From Candidatus Mesolinea sp. (lineage in GTDB: Bacteria; Chloroflexota; Anaerolineae; Anaerolineales; Anaerolineaceae): a stretch of 5,619 nucleotides of DNA. Under the pieces are notes generated by a model, which saw only the letters and a list, made by a program, of their open reading frames with translations, did not search any database and was not told the origin of the DNA. The position numbers were made by a program, and so were the translations under genes. Of this stretch, positions 1-4,709 are shown one piece after another. Position 1 is the first letter of the stretch; each line of letters begins with the position of its first letter. Location: NCBI GenBank assembly GCA_003499715.1, contig DNSH01000046.1, forward strand, positions 1 through 5,619. Direction: 5' to 3'.

Positions 1-344
1 TGACAAGTAAGGAATTAGCCCGGAAGACAGAAGTAGAACGGGCGTTGGATCACAGAATTACCCAAAAGGAAGCAGCGGCAAGGCTAGGGATCAGTGAACG
101 GCAATTTCGACGCATCCTGCGAAGATATCAACAGGAAGGAGATGGAGGATTAGTTTCAAGGAAACGCAGGAAGCCAAGCAACCGCAAGCCGAATAAGTAC
201 CGTTATCGCGTTTCCCGAGGACAAGATGGTTACCAACCGTATCAAGCCTCCATCCCCGCTTTCATTGGCCCTGCATTTACCGATCCTACAGTTCAATTGC
301 TCAAACGCAAACTCGTCGAGGATCGTTCACTCTCCACTGTCTAA
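1..344 (+). pseudogene. ISNCY-type transposase, N-terminal remnant (decayed, cut by window edge)
   Basis: The frame is open from the first base and begins TSKELARKTEVERALDHR. The two bases before it are 'tg', so the true ATG very probably starts one base outside the window; the TTG at 45 is not the start. The next part, with the segment EAAARLGISERQFRRILRRY, an EGDGGLVSR turn and KPSNRK, matches the N-terminal helix-turn-helix of ISNCY-family transposases, which bind the element ends. Family proteins run to several hundred residues with a downstream DDE catalytic core. Here the recognisable sequence fades after about residue 60 and the frame stops at 342-344. A blurred echo of the family (FIGPAF where FGPTF-like sequence is expected) is visible near 262-281, and W/E-spaced residues in a shifted frame reach to about 395. 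This suggests accumulated frameshifts rather than a clean deletion. No catalytic core or terminal inverted repeat is visible, so it should be inactive. Confidence 0.75.
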
Positions 345-622
345 GATATGGACATTTGAAACAGTTACGTTTTGGGAGTGTTGAAAAACAATATATGATC
401 GTTTACGCCTAGATTCTTAAAAAAATTAATAACGATATCCCCTTACCCAGTCATCTCCTGGGTTCAAATCATTACTGCTTTTATATCTGAATCTACCTGG
501 AGATTGTAGACCTTCTGATAGCTGAGGGGCACGAATAAATTGAGAACTTGGTGAATAAGAAGGCATATATAAAAATGAACAGAATATTTTTAGCGTACTC
601 ATCCAATAGTTTAGAGCAGATA
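345..622. other. AT-rich intergenic stretch with no clear gene
   Basis: This stretch separates the decayed transposase from the terminator of the leftward operon. It has no long ORF on either strand. It contains a small hairpin (CCCAG at 446-450 pairing with CTGGG at 458-462 around a 7-nt loop), possible further transposase debris up to about 395, and the start of a 27-codon plus-strand ORF at 575. I see no promoter with good -35 and -10 boxes, and no tRNA. Confidence 0.6.
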
Positions 623-658
623 CAAATAAAAAGAGCGGAAAAAAATTTTCCGCTCTAG
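575..658 (+). other. 27-codon ORF of uncertain status, possible gene-start remnant
   Basis: ATG at 575 opens a 27-residue frame beginning MNRIFLAYSSNSLEQIQIKR and ending at TAG 656-658. An AGAAGG stretch lies about 11 nt upstream, farther than usual for an SD. The beginning (RIFLAYSSNS) resembles the first beta strand of TIR-like or nucleotide-hydrolase-like Rossmann domains, which often start with IF-x-x-Y-S-S. The frame then runs into the perfect hairpin that terminates the opposing operon. It may be the truncated start of a lost gene, or chance. Confidence 0.2.
623..656 (-). terminator. Rho-independent terminator of the hxlR-led operon
   Basis: Positions 632-642 (AGAGCGGAAAA) pair perfectly with 646-656 (TTTTCCGCTCT) around a 3-nt loop, giving an 11-bp stem. 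Read on the minus strand the stem is followed by TTTTATTTG, a U-rich tail. It starts 27 nt after the stop codon of the last operon gene (TAA at 686-684). On the plus strand the stem is followed by AGATC, not U-rich, so it should work mainly leftward. Confidence 0.88.
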
Positions 659-683
659 ATCAAAAGTAGTATCGTAAGAAAAT

Positions 684-1334
684 TTACTTTGCTGAAGGGT
701 CTTTGCCCGCGAGCAAGTTTTCAACAATTTGCCTTAGCGTGCTTTCAGGGACAGCTCCCGGCAGGATCCAACGCTGGTTGAATATCAGTGTGGGCACGGC
801 GTTGACTCCCCATTGCTCAGCCTCGCGTAAATCCATTTCCACAGCCTGCTTCGCCGCCGGGCTGGCAAAATCCGCTTCCCAGCGCACCACATCCAGCCCA
901 ATTTCTGCCGCACAATCCTTGAGCACCGCGGGGTCCACAATATTGCGCGCCTCAACGGCATGCGCCTTCTGCACGCGGTCGAACATATCCCAATGGGCTG
1001 GCATGCCGCCTTGCATCTCTGCTGCCTTACAAGCTAGCAAACCAGGCATAGAGTAAGGATAAGGAAATGTGCGGCTGCGCATCAAATCCACATTTATCGC
1101 TTCGCCATCTGGCTGGGAAGCAGCTGCCGCCCAATGCCCCAGGATTTCAACCTTACCTTCTTCAGCGCCACCAAACATACGGGCAATCGCATTGCGATCT
1201 GGGGCTAATGCAAAGGCATGGTGAACCACTTGCACCTGGGGATAATCCTTGATAATACGACGTAGCCTCGCCGAGGCTAAAAAGCACCATACACAAAGCA
1301 CATCGTGATAAAAATCAAGCCTAAGTTCAGACAT
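684..1334 (-). CDS. DsbA-family (FrnE/2-hydroxychromene-2-carboxylate isomerase-like) thioredoxin-fold protein, CVWC type
   Basis: A 216-residue cytoplasmic protein of the DsbA/FrnE superfamily: no signal peptide, with the thioredoxin fold interrupted by a helical insertion. The first strand (LRLDFYHDV, residues 4-12) runs straight into the CXXC motif C14-V-W-C17. The helical insertion spans about 40-165, and the cis-proline loop is G-V-N-A-V-P181-T, followed by LIFNQRWILPGA, all typical of the family. The usual length is 200-230. Family members act as thiol-disulfide oxidoreductases or, when the first cysteine is Ser, as GST-kappa/HCCA isomerases; both cysteines here favour redox chemistry. 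The dipeptide between them is V-W instead of the common P-W, which should shift redox potential. The start ATG (1334-1332) has an AGGAG SD (1344-1340) and overlaps the upstream VOC stop as TAATG, so translation is probably coupled. It is the last gene before the operon terminator. The exact substrate is unknown. Confidence 0.9.
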   Translation of the reverse strand: MSELRLDFYHDVLCVWCFLASARLRRIIKDYPQVQVVHHAFALAPDRNAIARMFGGAEEGKVEILGHWAAAASQPDGEAINVDLMRSRTFPYPYSMPGLLACKAAEMQGGMPAHWDMFDRVQKAHAVEARNIVDPAVLKDCAAEIGLDVVRWEADFASPAAKQAVEMDLREAEQWGVNAVPTLIFNQRWILPGAVPESTLRQIVENLLAGKDPSAK

Positions 1335-2284
1335 TAATTCTCCTCGATAAATTCTGGTTGTGATAAATCCGCGGTGCTCAAAAGCAAAGCGTTAGATGAA
1401 GGATCATGCAGGAACAAGCCATCCGGTCGGCGCTCGAAAGGCACGCCCTTTTGGGTTAACAAGCCATCCATGCGCTCAAGCTCCTGGGCGTTAGGCAAAT
1501 TGAAGGTGAAATAGAGCAGCCCAAGCGCATCTTCAGGTGGCGGCGGCGCGCCTTCACCCTGCCATGTATTGAAGCCGATATGGTGATGGTAACCGCCTGC
1601 AGAAACCATGCCCATGCGGAAGCTTTTGGCGACGCCCATATCATCAAACCCCAAGATTTCGTGGTAAAAGTGACGTGTTGCTTCTAAGTCTGCCACGTAG
1701 AGGTGAAAATGACCCATGCGTGTCTCTGGCGGGACGGGTAAATCTAATAGATCTCCGGGCTCGAGATGGGAAAATAGCTCATCAAGGTCCAACGGTTCAC
1801 GCCCATCGCTAAGCCTGCCATCTGCATGCCGAGCAACAAACTCACCGTTGATCACCTCGGAGATGCCATCTTCGGGAGATTCACAGTAAAGCTCAATCGT
1901 GTTGCCCTCGGGGTCATCCACATAAGTTGTCTTGGTCATTATGTGGTCAGTCGGGTAGTTTTGCCAACGCATCGAGAAAAGGCGCGCTACAACCCGGGCA
2001 AGCCCCCGCCGGTTTGGGAAGAGAATTGCAAAGTGATAGATACCCGTCACCCCACGATAGCGCCGGCCTTTGGCAATCTGAGTCAGACGCACCAAGTCTC
2101 TGCCCTCGATGCCCAATCCAGCGCTATTTCCTTTGCGCCAGTTGAGCTGCAAACCAATGGCTTGTTGGTAAAATAACACCTGATTATCAAGATTGTTAAC
2201 CTTAAGATGGACATAGCCCGGAAGGGTGTCTGGATGAATACGGTCAGCCGCAATGGCTATGGGTTGGGGGACATTAAGCATCAT
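1334..2284 (-). CDS. Two-domain VOC (glyoxalase/bleomycin-resistance fold) protein, CatE-like catechol-2,3-dioxygenase family
   Basis: A 316-residue protein with two vicinal-oxygen-chelate modules, about residues 20-138 and 188-306, joined by an acidic linker. The order and signature phrases (GIYHFAILFP, DPEGNTIELY, TRMGHFHLYVADLEATRHFY, SAGGYHHHIGFNTW, GAPPPPEDALGL) match the COG2514 family that includes Bacillus CatE, an extradiol dioxygenase or glyoxalase-like enzyme acting on catechols and quinone adducts. The N-terminal module keeps a plausible metal triad, H26, H84 and E131. The C-terminal module has H192/H194 and H233-H235 but ends DPSSNALLLST, with Leu where the metal-binding Glu would sit, so only module 1 looks competent by this criterion. 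Two consecutive ATGs begin at 2284 and 2281. The AGGAG SD at 2293-2289 lies 4 nt from the first and 7 nt from the second, so the second may be preferred. The stop overlaps the next gene by one base (TAATG). The true substrate cannot be read from the sequence. Confidence 0.88.
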   Translation of the reverse strand: MMLNVPQPIAIAADRIHPDTLPGYVHLKVNNLDNQVLFYQQAIGLQLNWRKGNSAGLGIEGRDLVRLTQIAKGRRYRGVTGIYHFAILFPNRRGLARVVARLFSMRWQNYPTDHIMTKTTYVDDPEGNTIELYCESPEDGISEVINGEFVARHADGRLSDGREPLDLDELFSHLEPGDLLDLPVPPETRMGHFHLYVADLEATRHFYHEILGFDDMGVAKSFRMGMVSAGGYHHHIGFNTWQGEGAPPPPEDALGLLYFTFNLPNAQELERMDGLLTQKGVPFERRPDGLFLHDPSSNALLLSTADLSQPEFIEEN

Positions 2285-2363
2285 TCTTCTCCTGAAGTGT
2301 TAGCTGCAATAGCATGAACTTCTCTTCGAAAGCGAAAATTCTAAAATCTTCTTGTGCACGCAT
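2274..2363 (-). CDS. Possible 29-residue small protein or coupling ORF between the FrnE-like and VOC genes
   Basis: The largest gap inside the operon contains an ATG (2363-2361) preceded by an AAGGA SD four nucleotides upstream and placed 14 nt after the FrnE-like stop codon. The frame runs 29 codons (begins MRAQEDFRIFAFEEKF, ends QEKNDA) and stops at 2276-2274, overlapping the VOC start by 11 nt in another frame. The peptide is charged, with an amphipathic-looking centre and no cysteine or membrane segment. Its position turns a 93-nt gap into a tightly packed, coupled junction. It may be a genuine small protein, a translational relay that feeds ribosomes to the VOC gene, or chance. I recognise no family. 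Confidence 0.35.
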   Translation of the reverse strand: MRAQEDFRIFAFEEKFMLLQLTLQEKNDA

Positions 2364-2377
2364 AGTTTCCTTGCAGC

Positions 2378-2992
2378 CTAATCTTGCTGGACCTCTGATA
2401 TGAGCTGCTTGAGTGCTTGCTCAAACACTTCATAAGGCTGCGCACCCACAATCGCATAACGGTCATTCAAGATATAGGTTGGAACGCCATCGATGCCTAA
2501 CTCTGCAGCCTGTCTGACTTGTTCACTCACCAATGCAGTGAATTTTCCTTGCTCGACCTGCTCTCGCATTTCATCAGCATCCAAGCCTACCTCTTTAGCC
2601 GCCTGCTGTAAAACCTCCCATCGGCTAATATCTTCCCCTTGCCCGTAATAGTAGTCGAAGACAGTCTGATGGAATTCATTAGCCTTACCTTTTTGACGGG
2701 CATACTCGGTAGCTTCGTGTGCTAAACGTGTGTTCGGGATTCGATCCGGGAAGATCATCCTCAAGCCAGCAGCATTCGCCATTTGAACTAAGTGGGTTTG
2801 CACCCCCTTCATGTGCGCCTTGACTTGAGCCGGCAGCTCCATACCTTCCGGTGGGGTGTCCGGACGTAAGTAAAAAGGCATCCAGGTCACCTCCAAGGGG
2901 TAATTCTGGCTAAGCTTCTGCACTGCACCCTGCCCAACGTAACACCAAGGGCAAACATAATCAGAATAAATGGTAAGCTTCATAGTTTCCAT
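2378..2992 (-). CDS. FrnE-like DsbA-family oxidoreductase, CPWC type
   Basis: A 204-residue protein of the cytoplasmic FrnE/DsbA family. MKLTIYSDYVCPWCYVG places the redox pair at C14-P-W-C17. The family phrases F-Y-L-R-P-D (residues 40-45), PNTRLAHEATEYARQKGKA (86-104) and a Y-Y-Y-G-Q-G-E-D-I-S stretch (114-123) follow, then the cis-Pro loop G-I-D-G-V-P171-T-Y and NDRYAIVGAQPYEVFEQAL at the C-terminus. Characterised FrnE proteins, such as the Deinococcus one, are disulfide oxidoreductases or isomerases linked to oxidative-stress resistance. There is no signal peptide, so it acts in the cytosol. The chosen ATG (2992) has a GGAG SD (3004-3001) eight nucleotides upstream, inside the last codons of the flavin-enzyme gene, with only 2 nt between the genes; coupling is likely. 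The ATG at 2983 would also give an intact fold but has a weaker SD. It is only distantly similar to the second DsbA-like protein of the operon, so the two are not a recent duplication. Confidence 0.92.
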   Translation of the reverse strand: METMKLTIYSDYVCPWCYVGQGAVQKLSQNYPLEVTWMPFYLRPDTPPEGMELPAQVKAHMKGVQTHLVQMANAAGLRMIFPDRIPNTRLAHEATEYARQKGKANEFHQTVFDYYYGQGEDISRWEVLQQAAKEVGLDADEMREQVEQGKFTALVSEQVRQAAELGIDGVPTYILNDRYAIVGAQPYEVFEQALKQLISEVQQD

Positions 2993-2994
2993 TA

Positions 2995-3939
2995 TTAGGA
3001 CTCCACACTATTTTCTCTCATGCTTTCCAATTGGATCTGCTCCCTTACTTCTGGAACAATTTCGTTCAAGAAGATCTTCACCTGGGTTTCTCCATCTCCA
3101 GCTACCGGCCAGAATATAAACGTATCATGACGGTAGCGGCGGTGAAAATGCAGCAAGGTATCCACCCACTCCTGAGGGGATCCTTGGAGTAAGCCGGGCC
3201 GATTAAAACGAAAGCGTTCACCGGCATGCGTCTGGATAGCGCCAAAAAGGTTGTAGCCTCGGCGCACATCTTCCGGCTTACGCCCAGCCTTTATGGCACC
3301 TTCATCCAGCCATTGGTTCACCTGATCCAACTGTTCTGGCAAAATATATATTGTGCCAATCAACCAACCATCGCCTCTGCTGCCTGCTAAGCGCAGCATC
3401 CGTTCCTGACCAGCGCCAATCCATAAAGGGATGCGGTGCGCAGGCTCCGGTCCGCTCACAAGCCGGCCAAGCTGATAAAACTTTCCATGATAGGCAAACT
3501 GGCGTCCTGCAGCAGATAACATTCCCTGCAAGATATCCAAGTATTCTCGAAAAGCCTGATAACGCTCTCCTGGGGTTTCTCCAACCAAGCCTCCCCAAGC
3601 GCGCATTCCTTCAACGTAGCCGCCGGAACCTAGCCCCAATTCCAACCTGCCTCCGCTAATCACATCCAAAGTGGCTGCCATTTTAGCCATCATAGCCGGT
3701 GGTCGTAGGGGGGAGTTGAGCATGTTTGTAGCTAGGTGCACTCTTTCCGTACGCGCAGCCAGAGCAGAGAGTAAAGTCCAAGTATCCAAAAACTCCGGGT
3801 TATAGGGATGGTCTTGGATGGTGATCAAGTCCACGCTGCTGGCATCTGCCAGCTTGGCGCGCCGAAAAGCTTCCTCTACCCCAACTTTATTCGGGTCAAT
3901 GGCAATGCCAAATAAGGGTGTATTCGTGACGGCGGTCAT
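2995..3939 (-). CDS. LLM-class (luciferase-like) flavin/F420-dependent oxidoreductase
   Basis: A 314-residue single-domain TIM-barrel protein of the bacterial luciferase-like superfamily, usual length 280-350. Visible signatures are GIAIDP at the first strand (11-16), ITIQDHPY (39-46), the ERVHLATNML strand (65-74), the nucleotide-binding stretch GGRLELGLGSGGYVEGMRAWG (within 96-116), RIPLWIGAGQ (169-178) and R-G-D-G-W-L (188-193). These proteins bind FMN or coenzyme F420 and perform monooxygenation, or hydride transfer to carbonyls and quinones; the sequence alone does not decide between the cofactors. There is no signal peptide, so the enzyme is cytosolic. The start ATG (3939) is supported by an AGGAAG SD seven to eight nucleotides upstream. 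It lies 31 nt after the YHS gene and 2 nt before the FrnE-like gene, in the middle of the redox operon. The operon carries no flavin-reductase gene; one would have to come from elsewhere if it is a reduced-flavin monooxygenase. Confidence 0.9.
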   Translation of the reverse strand: MTAVTNTPLFGIAIDPNKVGVEEAFRRAKLADASSVDLITIQDHPYNPEFLDTWTLLSALAARTERVHLATNMLNSPLRPPAMMAKMAATLDVISGGRLELGLGSGGYVEGMRAWGGLVGETPGERYQAFREYLDILQGMLSAAGRQFAYHGKFYQLGRLVSGPEPAHRIPLWIGAGQERMLRLAGSRGDGWLIGTIYILPEQLDQVNQWLDEGAIKAGRKPEDVRRGYNLFGAIQTHAGERFRFNRPGLLQGSPQEWVDTLLHFHRRYRHDTFIFWPVAGDGETQVKIFLNEIVPEVREQIQLESMRENSVES

Positions 3940-3970
3940 CGTTTCTTCCTACACTATCAGTACTAGCAGG

Positions 3971-4246
3971 TTAGTCCTGCGCGGTATTTTCTACATACTT
4001 GGCTGGATTTTCTTCAAAGGCCTGCTGGCAGCCAGCCGAGCAGAAGTAATACTTTTCTCCAGCATATTCGCTCACATATTGAGCGCCTTCCACTTTCACT
4101 TCCATCTTGCAGACAGGGTCGATTTTAGTTTCCATGATTTTCTCCTTTTCATCATCGGAATAACATTCCCCAGTTAGGGGGTCACAAAAGTTACCAATGG
4201 CTTGGATGCCAAATTGTTTCAAGTCGATGGTTTCGATTTTTTTCAT
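3971..4246 (-). CDS. YHS-domain cysteine-rich metal-binding protein with CX6C N-terminal extension
   Basis: A 91-residue protein when started at the ATG at 4246, which has a full AGGAGG SD (4256-4251) four nucleotides upstream and overlaps the hxlR stop as ATGA. A longer reading from 4279 has no such SD and lies inside hxlR, so it is not used. Residues about 38-86 form a YHS (TRASH-like) domain: I-D-P-V-C46-K-M-E-V, then KYYFCSAGCQQAFEENPAKY with C69 and C73. Such domains bind transition metals (Cu, Zn, Fe) and often sit in metal-transport or oxygenase proteins. The first 37 residues are extra for a small YHS protein and hold a second cysteine pair, C21-DPLTGE-C28, that I cannot assign. A second SD (AAGGAG, 4147-4142) precedes an in-frame ATG at 4135, which would give a YHS-only protein of 54 residues. 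A 5-bp hairpin overlaps the stop codon (3966-3980). Role inferred: metal or thiol handling for the neighbouring enzymes. Confidence 0.85.
   Translation of the reverse strand: MKKIETIDLKQFGIQAIGNFCDPLTGECYSDDEKEKIMETKIDPVCKMEVKVEGAQYVSEYAGEKYYFCSAGCQQAFEENPAKYVENTAQD
4133..4147 (-). promoter_or_regulatory. Internal SD and in-frame ATG inside the YHS gene
   Basis: AAGGAG (4147-4142) lies six nucleotides before an ATG (4135-4133) that begins the conserved YHS domain exactly (METKIDPVCKMEV). It could yield a short YHS-only isoform beside the 91-residue form. Confidence 0.5.
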
Positions 4247-4563
4247 TGCGCCTCCTCTGGATACCAATGCGAAACCCACATGCTTAACTCTCGATAAACT
4301 GCGACTAGGTCTTTCCCTTTAGGAGTAAGCTCGTATTTAACATGGCGCTGGGCATCGGGGATCACCTCGCGGTTTACAATTCCCTCAGCTTCCAACAGTT
4401 TAAGTCGTTGAGTCAATGTGGCGGGGTTGATTCCGCCCATCAGCTCTTGCAGCTCACAAAATCTGCGCGGCTCCTGAAGGAAATAGATAATTTCTAAAGT
4501 CCATTTAGAGCCGAGGAACGAAGTTGCTTTTTCAATGGGGCAGGTAAGTTTCATCTTCATCAC
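4243..4563 (-). CDS. HxlR-family winged helix-turn-helix transcriptional regulator (probable thiol/electrophile sensor)
   Basis: A 106-residue HxlR (MarR-like) regulator of usual length. The family opening is C8-P-I-E-K followed by LGSKWTLEIIYFL (17-29); PRRFCELQEL leads to the helix-turn-helix GINPATLTQRLKLLEAEGIV (44-63), and the wing is VKYELTPKGKDL (75-86). C8 sits where YodB, CatR and HypR carry the redox-sensing cysteine; C36 is a second one. These proteins act as dimeric repressors or activators responding to quinones, aldehydes or disulfide stress. The possible starts are GTG 4563, ATG 4560 and ATG 4554, all in frame. None has a clear SD, and the presumed promoter lies so close that the mRNA may be nearly leaderless. 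It is the first gene of the operon and overlaps the YHS gene by ATGA. Inverted repeats directly upstream suggest autoregulation. The effector is inferred from family and neighbours, not seen. Confidence 0.9.
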   Translation of the reverse strand: MMKMKLTCPIEKATSFLGSKWTLEIIYFLQEPRRFCELQELMGGINPATLTQRLKLLEAEGIVNREVIPDAQRHVKYELTPKGKDLVAVYRELSMWVSHWYPEEAQ

Positions 4564-4588
4564 TACTATATTTTTTATAGTAACTATA
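4564..4588 (-). promoter_or_regulatory. Tandem inverted-repeat operator at the hxlR start (probable autoregulatory site)
   Basis: On the minus strand TACTATA-AAAAA-TATAGTA forms a perfect 7-bp inverted repeat (4582-4564). The upstream half is shared by a second perfect repeat, TATAGT-T-ACTATA (4588-4576), so three alternating half-sites lie in 25 bp. The element directly abuts the GTG start and overlaps the likely -10/start region, a repressor-like position. TACT...AGTA dyads are typical of HxlR (YodB-type) operators as I recall them. Confidence 0.65.
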
Positions 4589-4615
4589 TCCTACTCTTTT
4601 TATCTACATTGTCAA
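4583..4615 (-). promoter_or_regulatory. Probable promoter of the hxlR-led operon
   Basis: A perfect TTGACA -35 box (4615-4610) faces leftward. The best -10 candidates are GATATA (4590-4585, 19-nt spacer) and TATAGT (4588-4583, 21-nt spacer), both farther than the usual 17 nt and both overlapping the operator. The transcript would begin about 10-15 nt before the GTG, leaving no room for a normal SD. The long spacer could mean weak basal transcription or a need for regulator-induced DNA distortion. Confidence 0.5.
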
Positions 4616-4643
4616 CTTTGCAGCAGATAAAAGATTGTGCAAC

Positions 4644-4680
4644 CAAAAAAATCCAGCGCCTTTTGGGAGGTGCTGGATTT
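4644..4680 (-). terminator. Rho-independent terminator of the SDR gene
   Basis: Positions 4649-4660 pair with 4669-4680 (AAATCCAGCGCC with GGTGCTGGATTT, one G-T wobble) around an 8-nt loop, a 12-bp stem. On the minus strand the stem runs into seven consecutive T (4651-4645) followed by GG. It lies 30 nt after the SDR stop codon and upstream of the hxlR promoter, so the SDR is a separate transcription unit. Confidence 0.9.
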
Positions 4681-4709
4681 AGATTGGTACAGTTATGCAA
4701 CAAACTGTT

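Noticed and set aside
45..344. TTG-initiated complete 99-residue protein
   Set aside because: The frame is open to base 1 with family-like residues upstream, so the TTG is internal to a transposase reading frame that starts at or just before the window edge.
446..472. tRNA T-arm-like sequence (GGGTTCAAATC after a CCCAG/CTGGG hairpin)
   Set aside because: No acceptor stem, D-arm, anticodon arm or CCA can be built around it, and the 3' half of a T-stem does not pair. It is listed only as a small hairpin.
623..656. Bidirectional terminator
   Set aside because: Only the minus-strand reading has a U-rich tail; on the plus strand the stem is followed by AGATC.
703..1056. Plus-strand ORF antisense to the last DsbA-like gene
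   Set aside because: It has no family features and no SD, and it lies opposite a well-supported coding frame; the same holds for the plus-strand frames at 1067-1252, 1826-2176 and 1927-2145.
3966..3980. Hairpin GCAGG-N5-CCTGC over the YHS stop codon as a terminator
   Set aside because: The stem is only 5 bp and no U-tract follows on either strand; transcription most likely continues into the flavin-enzyme gene.
3818..4177. Plus-strand ORF of 119 codons with hydrophobic stretches, across the YHS/flavin-enzyme junction
   Set aside because: It is antisense to two strongly supported genes and to their SDs. Its hydrophobic look comes from the reverse complement of charged Lys/Glu codons.
4247..4279. 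N-terminal extension of the YHS protein (MGFALVSRGGA) from an ATG at 4279
   Set aside because: It lies wholly within the hxlR coding region and lacks an SD, while the ATG at 4246 has a full AGGAGG and an ATGA overlap.
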